Positions 33,344 through 42,924 are shown, counted from the first letter of the stretch. The stretch: 64,000 bases of DNA from Sabulicella glaciei (GCF_026183895.1 NZ_JAPFQI010000001.1:62001-126000), one strand, 5' to 3'. Numbers and translations are program-made. Notes: generated from the letters alone by a model not told the origin.

Positions 33344-35131
33344 CTAGCGCCCCACCGCGTAGCCCTGCATGCCGCGCGGGTTCGCGCCTGCGCGAAGCTG
33401 CCCGTCTGCGAGGCGCCGCGCCCCGGTGAGGCGGCCTTCCGACCAGTCGCCGCCCATCTCCACCTTGTGGCCGCGGGCGCGCAGTTCCTCGGCGACCTCC
33501 GGCTTGAAGCGGCCTTCCAGCACCAGCTTGCCGGGCTTGGCGCCGCGCGGCCAGAAGGAGGACACCCAGTGCTCCGAGTGGAAGCTGGGAAGGTCGATGG
33601 CTTCTTGGATGTTGAAGCCGTGCGCCAGCATCCGCGCCAGCATGATGGGCTGCCACTGGTCCTGCTGCTCGCCGCCCGGCGTGCCGTAGGCCATGTACGG
33701 GGCGCCGTCCTTCAGCACCATGGAGGGCGAAAGCGTGGTGCGCGGCCGCTTGCCGGGCTGGAGGCCGTTGGGCAGCGTCTCGTCCAGCCAGAACATCTGG
33801 CAGCGCGTGCCGAGGCAGCAGCCCAGCTCCGGGATGGCGGGCGAGGATTGCAGCCACCCCGCCGAAGGCGTTGCCGAGACGAAGTTGCCCCAGCGGTCGA
33901 TGATGTCCACGTGGCAGGTGTCGCCGCCCGAGGCGCCGAGGCGCGAGACGGTCGGCTCGCCGCTGCCTTCCGCCGCGCGCATCTCCTCGGCGCGGGCCAC
34001 GGCGGCGGCATAGTCCACGCCGCGCACCGGGCGCCCGCCCGGCGTGCCGGGGCGGAACTCCATCGAGGCCTCGCGGCCGATCAGGGCGCGGCGCTGCGCC
34101 ACGTATTCAGGCGAGAGGAGCGCCTCCATCGGCACGTCGGAAAAGTCCGGATCGCCGTAATGCGCCTCGCGGTCGGCATAGGCGAGCTTCATCGCTTCGG
34201 TGACGGCGTGGACGAACTCTGCCCCCACGGGGTCCATGGCGGCGAGGTCCATCCCGTCGAGTAGGGAGAGCGTCTGGAGCATCGTCGGGCCCTGGCTCCA
34301 GGGGCCGCACTTCAGGACGGTGTGGCCCTTGAAGTCATACGTGAGCGGCTTCTCCACCCCCGCGCGCCACTTCGCCATGTCCTGGCCCGTCAGCACACCG
34401 GCATGGCGCTCGCCGGAGGTATCCATGGCCGGGGAGCGGACGAAGCGGTCGATGGCCTCGGCGACGAAGCCACCATGCCAGGCCTCGCGCGCCGCTTCGA
34501 TCTGGGTCTCGCGGGAGCGGCCGGGCGCCTCGGCCTCGCGCAGCAGGCGCTCATAGGTTTCGGCCAGGGTGGGGTTGCTGTAGAGCCCGCCCGCCTGCGG
34601 CCCGCCATCGCGCAGCCAGATGGCGGCGGAGGTGGTCCATTCCTGCTCGAACAGGCGGCGCACGGACTCCACCGTCGCCTTGACGCGACCCACCATGGGC
34701 GCGCCGTGGCGGGCGTAGCCGATGGCGTATTCCAGCACGTCGCGCAGGCGCCACGTCCCGTGCTCCTGCAGCATCCGCGCCCAGGCATCGAAGGCGCCGG
34801 GCACCGGGGCGGCGAGGAATCCAGTCCCGGGCATCATGTCGAGGCCGAGTTGCCCCTTCACATGCGCCACGGTCAGCCCGGACGGGGAGGGGCCCTGGCC
34901 GCAGATCACCTGCTGCGTCCCCAGCGCGGCGGAGTGGAGGATGATCGGGCAGTCGCCCAGCGGCCCGTTCAGGTGGGGCTCCACCATCTGCAGGGTGAAG
35001 CCGGCGGCGGCCGCGGCGTCGAAGGCATTGCCGCCCCGCTCCAGCACCGCCATGCCGACCTGGCTGGCGACCCAATGGGTGGAGGCGACGACGCCGAAGG
35101 TGCCGGCGATCTCGGGGCGGGTGGTGAACAT
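33344..35131 (-). CDS. Gamma-glutamyltransferase family protein
   Basis: A 595-residue Ntn-hydrolase. The proenzyme should cleave itself before Thr about 405 (G-G-D-T-C-H-V-D-I-I-D-R-W-G-N), which becomes the nucleophile of the small subunit. K-R-P-R-T-T-L-S-P-S-M-V and Y-G-T-P-G-G-E-Q-Q-D-Q-W-Q are the conserved substrate-site blocks. No signal peptide is visible from the ATG at 35131, unlike classic periplasmic GGT, so it may be a cytosolic relative acting on other gamma-glutamyl or acyl substrates. It is divergent from phnN with a 67-base gap. Confidence 0.85.
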   Translation of the reverse strand: MFTTRPEIAGTFGVVASTHWVASQVGMAVLERGGNAFDAAAAAGFTLQMVEPHLNGPLGDCPIILHSAALGTQQVICGQGPSPSGLTVAHVKGQLGLDMMPGTGFLAAPVPGAFDAWARMLQEHGTWRLRDVLEYAIGYARHGAPMVGRVKATVESVRRLFEQEWTTSAAIWLRDGGPQAGGLYSNPTLAETYERLLREAEAPGRSRETQIEAAREAWHGGFVAEAIDRFVRSPAMDTSGERHAGVLTGQDMAKWRAGVEKPLTYDFKGHTVLKCGPWSQGPTMLQTLSLLDGMDLAAMDPVGAEFVHAVTEAMKLAYADREAHYGDPDFSDVPMEALLSPEYVAQRRALIGREASMEFRPGTPGGRPVRGVDYAAAVARAEEMRAAEGSGEPTVSRLGASGGDTCHVDIIDRWGNFVSATPSAGWLQSSPAIPELGCCLGTRCQMFWLDETLPNGLQPGKRPRTTLSPSMVLKDGAPYMAYGTPGGEQQDQWQPIMLARMLAHGFNIQEAIDLPSFHSEHWVSSFWPRGAKPGKLVLEGRFKPEVAEELRARGHKVEMGGDWSEGRLTGARRLADGQLRAGANPRGMQGYAVGR

Positions 35132-35198
35132 GGCTGGTGACGCTCCTGTTGCCGGGATAGGGAAGGCAAGGGCCGGTTTCGTCAATCGGGGGGGCAGG

Positions 35199-35732
35199 AT
35201 GGTCTGGGTGGCGATCGTGGGGCCTTCGGGGGCGGGAAAGGACACGATCCTGGCCGCGCTGAGGGAAGAACTCGCCGGCGATGCCCACTTCCACTTTGCC
35301 CGTCGCGTCATCTCCCGCCCCGAGGATGCGGGCGGGGAGGCGCATGAATACCTCCCGCCCGAGGGCTTCGCCGCGGCCGACCTCATCCTGCAATGGGAAG
35401 CGCACGGGCTGCGCTACGGCATCCGCCGCGCGGAGGTGGAGCGGGCACCCGTCACGTTGCTGAACCTGTCCCGCACCGTGCTGGAGGAGGCCGCGTCGCG
35501 CCACCCCCTTCTGGTGGCGGAGGTCACCGCCCCGCGCGCCGTGCTGGCAGAAAGGCTGCGGGCGCGGGGGCGTGAAGAGGGGGCGGAGATCGCCGCCCGG
35601 CTGGACCGGAAGGGCACCCCGCTCAAGGGGCTGAACCAGGTTCGGATCATCAACGATGGTCCCGTCCATGCAGCCGTCGCAGCCCTCCGCCGGGCGCTGG
35701 AGGCTTGCGCCGCGGGCCGATTTCCGCCATGA
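35199..35732 (+). CDS. phnN: Ribose 1,5-bisphosphate phosphokinase PhnN
   Basis: A 177-residue guanylate-kinase-like enzyme that makes 5-phosphoribosyl diphosphate from ribose 1,5-bisphosphate, the last step of the carbon-phosphorus lyase pathway. The P-loop is I-V-G-P-S-G-A-G-K-D-T, where Asp replaces the Ser/Thr typical of GMK, as in PhnN. Further motifs are R-R-V-I-S-R-P and L-Q-W-E-A-H-G-L-R-Y-G. No other phn gene is in the window, so it is an orphan copy or acts in PRPP supply. GGCAGG precedes the ATG at 35199. Confidence 0.85.
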   Translation: MVWVAIVGPSGAGKDTILAALREELAGDAHFHFARRVISRPEDAGGEAHEYLPPEGFAAADLILQWEAHGLRYGIRRAEVERAPVTLLNLSRTVLEEAASRHPLLVAEVTAPRAVLAERLRARGREEGAEIAARLDRKGTPLKGLNQVRIINDGPVHAAVAALRRALEACAAGRFPP

Positions 35733-35740
35733 CCCGCCCG

Positions 35741-35761
35741 CCGGCGGCGCTTGTCCGCCGG
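35741..35761 (+). terminator. Hairpin between phnN and rpsB
   Basis: CCGGCGG (35741-35747) and CCGCCGG (35755-35761) form a perfect seven-base-pair stem with a seven-base loop directly behind the phnN stop codon. There is no T-run. The remaining leader (35762-35872) must hold the rpsB promoter, but no convincing -35/-10 pair was found. Confidence 0.35.
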
Positions 35762-35872
35762 TAATCCGCACGCGGCGCGCCCTTCCCCCATGGCGAGGGT
35801 CCGGTCCCGGTCAATCCCGGGTTCATTGCGCCGCGGAGGCTCAACCGGACTAACGATGGAAGGATGATCGCG

Positions 35873-36652
35873 ATGGCGATGCCTGAGGTTTCCCTGCGCC
35901 AGCTTCTCGAGGCGGGCGTGCATTTCGGCCACCACACGCGGCGCTGGAACCCGCGCATGGCGCCCTACATCTTCGGCGTGCGCAACCAGGTCCACATCCT
36001 GGACCTGCAGCAGACCGTGCCGATGCTGGAGCGCGCCCTGCGCCAGGTACGCGACACCGTGGCCGGGGGTGGCCGCGTCCTGTTCGTGGGCACCAAGAAG
36101 GCGGCGGCCGAGTACGTGGCCGAGGCGGCGACGCGCTGCGGCCAGTATTACGTGAACCACCGCTGGCTGGGCGGCATGCTCACCAACTGGAAGACCATCA
36201 CGGGCAGCATCAAGCGCCTGAAGGAGATGGATTCGCGCCTCTCCGGCGACGTGCAGGGCCTCACCAAGAAGGAGGTCCTGATGCTGACGCGCGAGAAGGA
36301 TAAGCTGGACCGCGCGCTCGGTGGCATCCGCGAGATGGGCGGCCTGCCCGACCTGATCTTCGTCATCGACGTCGTGAAGGAGAAGCTGGCGATCGAGGAG
36401 GCCAACACGCTCGGCATTCCGGTCGTGGCCGTGGTGGACAGCAATGCCGATCCCGCCGGCATCCAGTTCCCGATCCCGGGCAACGATGACGCCATCCGCG
36501 CCATCAACCTCTACTGCGACCTTGTCGCCGGGGCCGTGTTCGACGGCATCTCGGCCGAGATGACCGCCTCGGGCCGCGACATCGGCGCGATGGAGGAGCT
36601 GGCTCCGGAGGAAGTTGCCGCCGAGGCGCCCGCCGCCGAAGCCCAGGCCTGA
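35873..36652 (+). CDS. rpsB: 30S ribosomal protein S2
   Basis: Late-assembling small-subunit protein at the head-body junction, needed for S1 binding. The family opening [23 protein letters not shown] is complete, followed by [13 protein letters not shown] and [13 protein letters not shown]. Of three in-frame ATGs (35864, 35873, 35879) the one at 35873 gives the usual start M-A-M-P-E and sits ten bases after GGAAGG. The product is 259 residues with an acidic, alanine-rich tail. Confidence 0.96.
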   Translation: MAMPEVSLRQLLEAGVHFGHHTRRWNPRMAPYIFGVRNQVHILDLQQTVPMLERALRQVRDTVAGGGRVLFVGTKKAAAEYVAEAATRCGQYYVNHRWLGGMLTNWKTITGSIKRLKEMDSRLSGDVQGLTKKEVLMLTREKDKLDRALGGIREMGGLPDLIFVIDVVKEKLAIEEANTLGIPVVAVVDSNADPAGIQFPIPGNDDAIRAINLYCDLVAGAVFDGISAEMTASGRDIGAMEELAPEEVAAEAPAAEAQA

Positions 36653-36676
36653 ACCCCGCAAGCAGGAGCACGAGCG

Positions 36677-37591
36677 ATGGCTGAGATCACGGCGGCGATG
36701 GTCCGCGACCTGCGCGACCAGACCGGCGCGGGCATGATGGACTGCAAGAAGGCCCTGACCGAGACGGGCGGCGACATGGATGCCGCGATCGACTGGCTGC
36801 GGAAGAAGGGTCTTTCCGCCGCGGCCAAGAAGTCCGGCCGCGTGGCCGCCGAGGGGCTGGTAGGCACTGCCTCCGGCCCTGGCGTCGCCGCCATGGTCGA
36901 GGTCAATGCCGAGACCGACTTCGTAGCGCGCAACGAGACCTTCCAGAATTTCGTGTCCGAGGTGGCGGGGCTCGCCCTCTCGGTGGGCGATGACATCGAG
37001 AAGCTGAAGGCCGCGACCTTCCCCGGCACGACGCACTCGACGCAGGAGGAGCTCACGCGCCTCGTCGCGACGATCGGCGAGAACATGACGATCCGCCGCG
37101 CCAAGGTGTTCCGGGTCGCGCGCGGCACGGTCGCCACCTACATGCACAACGCCGTGAAGCCGGGCCTCGGCAAGATCGGCGTTCTCGTCGCGCTGGAAGG
37201 CGCGGGCGAGGGCGAGGTGATGGAGCTGCTGGGCCGCCAGATCGGCATGCACGTCGCAGCGACGCGCCCCGAGGCGCTGGACGTCAACGCCGTAGATCCC
37301 TCGTCGCTGGAGCGCGAGCGCGCGGTGCTGACCGAACAGGCTCGCGCCTCCGGCAAGCCGGACGCCGTCATCCAGAAGATGATCGAGGGCCGCATCCGCA
37401 AGTACTACGAGGAAGTGGTGCTGCTGGAGCAGGTCTGGGTGCATGACGGCGAGAGCCGGGTGCGCGCCGTGGTGCAGAAGGCCGGGCTGAACCTTGCCGG
37501 CTTCGCGCGCTTCCAGCTGGGCGAGGGCATCCAGAAGGAAACCTCCGACTTCGCGGCCGAGGTCGCCGCCCAGGCCGGCTTGAAGGCCTGA
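36677..37591 (+). CDS. tsf: Translation elongation factor Ts
   Basis: Guanine-nucleotide exchange factor for EF-Tu. The N-terminal UBA-like module ([19 protein letters not shown]) carries the T-D-F-V-A-R-N motif of the exchange core shortly after. The length, 304 residues, is usual. It follows rpsB by 24 bases with AGGAG before the ATG. A strong hairpin lies between it and pyrH. Confidence 0.96.
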   Translation: MAEITAAMVRDLRDQTGAGMMDCKKALTETGGDMDAAIDWLRKKGLSAAAKKSGRVAAEGLVGTASGPGVAAMVEVNAETDFVARNETFQNFVSEVAGLALSVGDDIEKLKAATFPGTTHSTQEELTRLVATIGENMTIRRAKVFRVARGTVATYMHNAVKPGLGKIGVLVALEGAGEGEVMELLGRQIGMHVAATRPEALDVNAVDPSSLERERAVLTEQARASGKPDAVIQKMIEGRIRKYYEEVVLLEQVWVHDGESRVRAVVQKAGLNLAGFARFQLGEGIQKETSDFAAEVAAQAGLKA

Positions 37592-37601
37592 GGCCAGGAT
37601 A

Positions 37602-37627
37602 GGGGGGCGTGGCTGGCCGCGCCCCCC
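37602..37627 (+). terminator. Strong hairpin between tsf and pyrH, possible attenuator
   Basis: Bases 37602-37612 pair with 37617-37627 (six G-C pairs at the base, one G-U inside) to form an eleven-base-pair stem capped by a CTGG loop. A TAGTTT stretch follows 15 bases later. It could partly terminate the rpsB-tsf message so that the two ribosomal genes are made in excess over pyrH and the downstream genes. Confidence 0.5.
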
Positions 37628-37667
37628 GCCCCCTGCTAGTTTCCCACGGAACGGAACCGGAAACCCT

Positions 37668-38387
37668 ATGACCCCCACCTACAAGCGCGTGCTCTTGAAG
37701 GTTTCGGGGGAGGCGCTGATGGGCGACCGCGCCTATGGCCTGGACACCGCGACGGTGAAGGCCATCGCGCAGGACATCAAGGACGCGGCCGAGCTGGGCG
37801 TGCAGGTCGCGCTGGTGATCGGCGGCGGCAACATCTTCCGCGGCATCGCAGGGGCTGCGGCCGGGATGGACCGCGCCCAGGCCGACTACATGGGCATGCT
37901 GGCCACCGTGATGAACGCGCTGGGCATGCAGTCGGCGCTGGAGCGGCTGGGCGTGCCGACCCGGGTGCAGAGCGCGATCGAGATGTCCGCGATCTGCGAG
38001 CCCTATATCCGCCGCCGCGCCATCCGCCACATGGAAAAGGGCCGCGTGGTGATCTTCGCCGCCGGCACGGGCAATCCCTTCTTCACCACCGACACCGCCG
38101 CCGCGCTGCGCGCCGCCGAGATGGGCTGCGACGCGCTGCTGAAGGGCACGCAGGTGGACGGCGTCTATGACAGCGACCCGCGCAAGAACCCGGACGCCAA
38201 GCGCTACACGACGCTCACCTATCTCGAGATGCTGTCGCGCGACCTGGCGGTGATGGACGCGGCCGCGATCTCGGTGGCGCGCGAGAACCACTTGCCCATC
38301 ATCGTCTTCAACATCCATGAGGCGGGCGCATTTACGGCCGTGATGCAGGGCCATGGCCGCTTCACCACCGTGACCGACGCCGCCTGA
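37668..38387 (+). CDS. pyrH: UMP kinase
   Basis: Hexameric kinase that converts UMP to UDP, unlike eukaryotic-type NMP kinases. Amino-acid-kinase motifs are intact: [34 protein letters not shown] and K-G-T-Q-V-D-G-V-Y. The 239 residues are the standard size. It leads into frr with a 20-base gap. Confidence 0.96.
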   Translation: MTPTYKRVLLKVSGEALMGDRAYGLDTATVKAIAQDIKDAAELGVQVALVIGGGNIFRGIAGAAAGMDRAQADYMGMLATVMNALGMQSALERLGVPTRVQSAIEMSAICEPYIRRRAIRHMEKGRVVIFAAGTGNPFFTTDTAAALRAAEMGCDALLKGTQVDGVYDSDPRKNPDAKRYTTLTYLEMLSRDLAVMDAAAISVARENHLPIIVFNIHEAGAFTAVMQGHGRFTTVTDAA

Positions 38388-38407
38388 ACCAGGAAGAGGG
38401 GAAAGCC

Positions 38408-38983
38408 ATGGCCGCCGCACCGCCCGACAAGAACGCCCTCCGCGCCGACCTTTCACGCCGCATGGATGGCGCGATGGAGACGCTGAAGAAGGAGTTCTCC
38501 GGCCTGCGGACCGGCCGCGCCTCGCCCGCCCTGCTGGAGAACATCCGCGTCGAGGCCTATGGCGCGAACCAGGCGCTGAACCAGCTGGCGAACGTCTCGG
38601 TGGGCGGGCCCTCCATGCTGGTGGTGCAGGTCTTCGATCGCTCGGTCACCAAGCAGGTCGAGGTGGCGATTCGTGATTCGGGGTTGAACCTGAACCCGCA
38701 ATCGGAAGGCCAGACCATCCGCATCAACCTGCCGCCACTGACCGAGCAGCGCCGCAACGAGCTGGCGAAGATGGCGTCGAAATACGCCGAGGGCGCCAAG
38801 GTCGCCATCCGCGGCGTGCGCCGCGACGGGATGGAGCAGATCCAGGGCTGGAAGAAGAAGAGCGAGATCAGCGAGGACGACGCGAAGCGCTGGTCCGACG
38901 AGGTGCAGAAGCTGACGGACGACTACGTGAAGCAGATCGATACCGCGGTCGCGGCGAAGGAAAAGGACATCAAGACCGTCTGA
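38408..38983 (+). CDS. frr: Ribosome recycling factor
   Basis: Splits post-termination ribosomes together with EF-G. The signature G-L-R-T-G-R-A-S-P-A-L-L-E and the C-terminal long-helix pattern (R-R-D-G-M-E-Q-I, then D-E-V-Q-K-L-T-D) are present. At 191 residues it is about six longer than E. coli RRF because of its N-terminus (M-A-A-A-P-P-D-K-N). GAGG precedes the ATG, and the stop overlaps the uppS start by one base. Confidence 0.95.
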   Translation: MAAAPPDKNALRADLSRRMDGAMETLKKEFSGLRTGRASPALLENIRVEAYGANQALNQLANVSVGGPSMLVVQVFDRSVTKQVEVAIRDSGLNLNPQSEGQTIRINLPPLTEQRRNELAKMASKYAEGAKVAIRGVRRDGMEQIQGWKKKSEISEDDAKRWSDEVQKLTDDYVKQIDTAVAAKEKDIKTV

Positions 38984-39711
38984 TGCTCCACCGCCCCGCC
39001 CAACCGGCGGGCGCGGGCGGCGTCCCGCCGCGCCACGTCGCCGTCATCATGGATGGCAACCGCCGCTGGGCGGAACAGCGCGGCCTGCCTACCGCCATGG
39101 GCCACCGCGCGGGCGCGGAAGCCGTGCGCCGCACCATCGAGGCCGCGATCTCCCACGGCGTGCCGTGGCTGACCTTGTTTGCCTTCTCTTCGGAGAACTG
39201 GTCGCGTCCGAAGGAGGAGGTGCAGGAACTCACCGGCCTTCTGCGCCACTACCTGCGTGCCGAGGTCGCCCAGCTGGACCGCGAGGGCGTGCGGCTTCGC
39301 GTGATCGGCGAGCGGCAGCGCTTCGGGACCGACACCCTGGCCGACATCGAGGCGGCGGAGGCCCGCACGCGCGGCAATGTCCGGCTGAACCTCACCGTGG
39401 CCCTGTCCTACGGCGCGCGATCGGAGATCGTGGCGGCAGCGCGGGCGGCGATGCGCTCCGGCATTGCGCCCGAGGCGCTGGACGAGGCGAGCTTCGCCCG
39501 ACACCTTTACACCGCCGGCCAGCCCGACCCGGACCTGATCATCCGCACCTCCGGCGAGCAGCGCCTTTCCAACTTCCTTCTCTGGCAGGCGGCCTATGCA
39601 GAACTGGCCTTCCCGCCGGTGCTGTGGCCCGATTTCGGGCCCGACCATTTTGCCGCGTGCCTCGCCGATTTCGCGGCCCGCGAGCGTCGCTTCGGGGCGC
39701 GGGCGGGGTGA
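38983..39711 (+). CDS. uppS: Di-trans,poly-cis-decaprenyl/undecaprenyl diphosphate synthase
   Basis: Cis-prenyltransferase that extends farnesyl diphosphate to the C55 lipid carrier for peptidoglycan and polysaccharides. The catalytic Asp lies in V-I-M-D-G-N-R-R-W-A; the other conserved blocks are F-A-F-S-S-E-N-W-S-R-P and L-I-I-R-T-S-G-E-Q-R-L-S-N-F-L-L-W-Q. 242 residues. The start at 38983 overlaps frr (TGATG) and the stop overlaps the cdsA GTG, so it is coupled on both sides. Confidence 0.95.
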   Translation: MLHRPAQPAGAGGVPPRHVAVIMDGNRRWAEQRGLPTAMGHRAGAEAVRRTIEAAISHGVPWLTLFAFSSENWSRPKEEVQELTGLLRHYLRAEVAQLDREGVRLRVIGERQRFGTDTLADIEAAEARTRGNVRLNLTVALSYGARSEIVAAARAAMRSGIAPEALDEASFARHLYTAGQPDPDLIIRTSGEQRLSNFLLWQAAYAELAFPPVLWPDFGPDHFAACLADFAARERRFGARAG

Positions 39712-40538
39712 GCGCCGCAGGCGGACGGAACTGGAGCGACCTGCGAAAGCGCGCCCTGACCGCCGGCCTGCTGGGGCCGGCGGCGCTGCTCTGCATGTGG
39801 CTGGGGGCGCACTGGTGGACGACGCTGATGGCGGTCTGCGCGGCCGGGTTGGCCTGGGAATGGGTGCGGATGTGCGGCGGCTCCACCCGCTCGCGCCCCG
39901 GCTTGTTCGTGCCGGCGGCGGTGCTGCTGGCGGGCGCGGCCTCGACGGCGGGGTCCTTCCCCACGGCCATGGTGCTGCTGCTGGTAGGCGCCTATGCGGC
40001 GCGGCACTCGGCGCGGCGGCGCGGCAAGGTCCCGCCGCTCTGGCTCGCCTTCGGGGCGCTGTATATCGGCCTCGCCGGGGTGGCGCTGATCGAGCTTCGG
40101 CACGCCGACGCGGCGGGGCGGGAGAACGTGATCTTCCTGTTCCTGGTCGTCTGGGCTTCGGACATCTCCGCCTATCTGGCGGGGCGGGCCTTTGGGGGGC
40201 CGAAGCTCTGGCCGGCCGTGTCACCCAACAAGACCTGGTCAGGCGCCCTTGGGGGGCTGGCCGGCGCGATGTTGGTCGGGGCGCTGGCAGCCACCGTGCT
40301 GGAGCCCGGTTCTGCCGGTATCAGGGCCGCGCTGGTGGCGGCGCTGCTGGGCATCGCCACCCAGGGGGGCGACCTCCTGGAAAGCTGGATCAAGCGCCGT
40401 TTCGGGGTAAAGGACTCCTCTGGCCTGATTCCGGGCCATGGGGGCCTGCTCGACCGGCTCGACGGAGTCCTGGCGGCGGCGCCGGTCGCCGCACTGCTGT
40501 CCTGGGTCATCGGCCCGGGCACGCATCTTTGGAGGTAA
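39708..40538 (+). CDS. cdsA: Phosphatidate cytidylyltransferase
   Basis: Polytopic inner-membrane enzyme that makes CDP-diacylglycerol, the precursor of all phospholipids. The C-terminal signature K-R-R-F-G-V-K-D-S-S-G-L-I-P-G-H-G-G-L-L-D-R-L-D is intact, as is W-A-S-D-I-S-A-Y-L-A-G-R. It has a GTG start at 39708 (GTGA overlap with uppS), giving 276 residues. Confidence 0.94.
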   Translation: MSAAGGRNWSDLRKRALTAGLLGPAALLCMWLGAHWWTTLMAVCAAGLAWEWVRMCGGSTRSRPGLFVPAAVLLAGAASTAGSFPTAMVLLLVGAYAARHSARRRGKVPPLWLAFGALYIGLAGVALIELRHADAAGRENVIFLFLVVWASDISAYLAGRAFGGPKLWPAVSPNKTWSGALGGLAGAMLVGALAATVLEPGSAGIRAALVAALLGIATQGGDLLESWIKRRFGVKDSSGLIPGHGGLLDRLDGVLAAAPVAALLSWVIGPGTHLWR

Positions 40539-40546
40539 GGGCCTTG
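40531..40546 (+). promoter_or_regulatory. Ribosome-binding site that fixes the TTG start of dxr
   Basis: GGAGG (40531-40535) lies eight bases before TTG (40544-40546) and overlaps the last cdsA codons. No ATG or GTG occurs in the reading frame near the expected N-terminus, so the TTG is the start. Confidence 0.75.
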
Positions 40547-41704
40547 GGCCGCAGCATTTCCATCCTGGGCAGCACCGGTTCCGTCGGCCGTTCCACCCTG
40601 TCCCTGCTTTCCGCCGCCGCACCCGGCGAGTTCTCGGTCGAAGCCCTGGTCGCCGGGCGCGACGTAGCGGCGCTGGCGGCCCAGGCGCGGGAGCACCGCG
40701 CCCGCCTCGCCGTCGTGGCCGACCCGGAGGGGCTGCCGGCCCTGCGCGAGGCCTTGGCCGGAACCGGAACCGAGGCGGCAGCAGGCCCGGAGGCGGTCGC
40801 TGAAGCCGCCGCGCGGCCGGCGGACTGGACCATGGCCGCCATCGTGGGCGCGGCCGGCCTTGCCTCCACCCTCGCGGCGCTGCGGCGCGGCGGCACGCTG
40901 GCCCTCGCCAACAAGGAAAGCCTGGTCTGCGCCGGCGAGATCGTGCTGGAGGCGGCCCGCGCCTCCGGCGCCACGCTGCTGCCGGTGGATTCCGAGCACA
41001 ACGCCATCTTCCAGGCCCTGGGCGAGCGGGCGACAGAGCAGGTGGCCAAGATCATCCTCACCGCGTCGGGCGGCCCGTTCCGCGAGGCCAGCCTCGCCGA
41101 GATGCGCGCCGCCACGCCGGAGCAGGCGGTGCGCCACCCGGTCTGGTCCATGGGGGCCAAGATCAGCGTGGACAGCGCCACCATGTTCAACAAGGGGCTG
41201 GAGGTGATCGAGGCGGCACGCCTCTTCCCCGGCCCGCCGATCGAGGTGCTGATCCACCCGCAATCCACCGTCCATGGGCTGGTGCAGTACCAGGACGGCT
41301 CGGTGCTGGCGCAGCTCGGCTCGCCGGACATGCGGACCCCCATTGCCCATTGCCTCGCCTGGCCGCGGCGCATGAAGGCGGAGGTGAAGCCGCTGGACCT
41401 CGCCGCCCTGGGCCGGCTGGACTTCGCCGCGCCGGACCCGGCGCGCTTCCCGGCCCTGCGCCTGTCGCGGGAGGCGCTGGAGGCGGGCAGGGGCGCGCCC
41501 TGCGTCCTCAATGCCGCGAACGAGATCGGGGTCGAGATGTTCCTTCGCCGGGAACTCGGCTTCCTGGACATTGCCGCCGTGGTGGAGGATACCCTTGCCG
41601 CACTGGGCGGGGAGGCGGTGCCGGATCTTCCCGCCGTGCTGGCGCTGGACGGGCGCGCGCGCGACCACGCGCGCCGCACCGCTGCCCGGCGCGCCGCCGC
41701 CTGA
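40544..41704 (+). CDS. dxr: 1-deoxy-D-xylulose-5-phosphate reductoisomerase
   Basis: Second enzyme of the MEP isoprenoid pathway: rearranges and reduces DXP to MEP with NADPH. The NADPH motif I-S-I-L-G-S-T-G-S-V-G-R-S-T begins three residues in; metal and substrate residues lie in L-P-V-D-S-E-H-N-A-I-F and S-M-G-A-K-I-S-V-D-S-A-T-M-F-N-K-G-L-E-V-I-E-A. The 386 residues are normal. Initiation is at a TTG, which may lower output relative to neighbours. Confidence 0.95.
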   Translation: MGRSISILGSTGSVGRSTLSLLSAAAPGEFSVEALVAGRDVAALAAQAREHRARLAVVADPEGLPALREALAGTGTEAAAGPEAVAEAAARPADWTMAAIVGAAGLASTLAALRRGGTLALANKESLVCAGEIVLEAARASGATLLPVDSEHNAIFQALGERATEQVAKIILTASGGPFREASLAEMRAATPEQAVRHPVWSMGAKISVDSATMFNKGLEVIEAARLFPGPPIEVLIHPQSTVHGLVQYQDGSVLAQLGSPDMRTPIAHCLAWPRRMKAEVKPLDLAALGRLDFAAPDPARFPALRLSREALEAGRGAPCVLNAANEIGVEMFLRRELGFLDIAAVVEDTLAALGGEAVPDLPAVLALDGRARDHARRTAARRAAA

Positions 41705-41713
41705 GGAAACGCG

Positions 41714-42832
41714 ATGCTCGACTTCCTGCCTGATGCCGTCCGCACCCTGCTCGCCTTCGTGGTGGTGCTGGGCGTGCTCATCTTCTTCCACGAGCTGGGG
41801 CACTACTTGGCGGCGCGCTGGCGCAACGTCCACGTGGACGCCTTCTCCATCGGCTTCGGCCGGGCGGTGGCACGCTGGACGGACCGGCGCGGCACGGAAT
41901 GGCGCATCTCCTGGATCCCGTTGGGCGGCTACGTGAAGCTGCACGGGCAGTCGCCGCTGGACGGCGCGCCCGAGCCGAACACCCCGCCCCCCCGCGAGGG
42001 CGAGACCTTCCACGACAAGCCCGTGGGCGACCGCGCCATCATCGTCGCCGCCGGGCCGATCGCGAACTTCCTGCTGGCCATCCTGCTTTTCGCCGGCCTC
42101 TTCGCCACCTACGGCCAGCCGCGCGGCATGACCGCGGTGGGCGTCGTCGCCGCTGGCTCCCCGGCCGAGCAGGCGGGCATCCAGCCAGGCGACGAGATCG
42201 TGGCCCTGGACGGGACGCGCGTGAGCCGCTTCGACCAGGTGCAGCGCCACATCCAGCCTCGCGCCAACGTGCCGGTCGAGGTGCGGGTGACGCGTGAGGG
42301 GCGCGAGGTGACGCTCACCGCCACTCCCACGCCGCGCCCGGGCACCGAGGCATCGCAGCCGGTCGGCATCCTGGGCATCCAGGGCGGACAGGCGCGGTTC
42401 GAGCGCCTGGACCCGTTCAGCGCGCTCTGGGCCGGTACGGTGCAGACCGCCGAGATGTCCTGGCTGACGCTGAGCGGCATCGGCGAGATGCTGAGCGGCA
42501 GCCGCTCGGCGCGCGAGCTGGGTGGGCCGATCCGCATCGCCGAGGTGTCGGGCGAGGCGGCGAGTCTGGGCATCGTGCCGCTCGTGAACCTGATGGCGCT
42601 TCTCTCCATCAGCCTCGCCCTGCTGAACCTGTTCCCGATTCCGCTTCTCGATGGCGGGCACCTGCTCTTCTACGCCGCCGAGGCTGTGCGCGGCCGGCCG
42701 CTGCCGCCGCGCGCGCTGGAATACGGCTTCCGCGCCGGCTTCGCGCTGCTCATCTCGCTCTTCGTCTTCGCCACCTGGAACGACATCGCCCATGGCGGAA
42801 TCGGGCGGTGGGTCGCTGGGATGCTGGGATGA
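41714..42832 (+). CDS. rseP: RIP-type zinc metalloprotease RseP
   Basis: Inner-membrane site-2 protease that cuts membrane-bound regulators in envelope stress and trims signal-peptide remnants. The zinc site H-E-L-G-H is at residues 26-30 in the first membrane helix and the third ligand is in L-N-L-F-P-I-P-L-L-D-G-G-H. A PDZ domain (G-I-Q-P-G-D-E-I-V-A-L-D-G) lies between, one rather than the two of E. coli, consistent with 372 residues. Confidence 0.94.
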   Translation: MLDFLPDAVRTLLAFVVVLGVLIFFHELGHYLAARWRNVHVDAFSIGFGRAVARWTDRRGTEWRISWIPLGGYVKLHGQSPLDGAPEPNTPPPREGETFHDKPVGDRAIIVAAGPIANFLLAILLFAGLFATYGQPRGMTAVGVVAAGSPAEQAGIQPGDEIVALDGTRVSRFDQVQRHIQPRANVPVEVRVTREGREVTLTATPTPRPGTEASQPVGILGIQGGQARFERLDPFSALWAGTVQTAEMSWLTLSGIGEMLSGSRSARELGGPIRIAEVSGEAASLGIVPLVNLMALLSISLALLNLFPIPLLDGGHLLFYAAEAVRGRPLPPRALEYGFRAGFALLISLFVFATWNDIAHGGIGRWVAGMLG

Positions 42833-42924
42833 GCCGCCTGTCGCGCCCTGCGCCCAGCGGGCCGGGGTGGCGGGGCCACCCCGCCGCCGCTATGGTCCCC
42901 GCGTCCGTCGCCACCACGAAACCC

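Noticed and set aside
32880-35131. VOC bleomycin-resistance-like protein as an antibiotic-resistance determinant
   Set aside because: The family name reflects fold only; nothing in the context indicates resistance or transfer.
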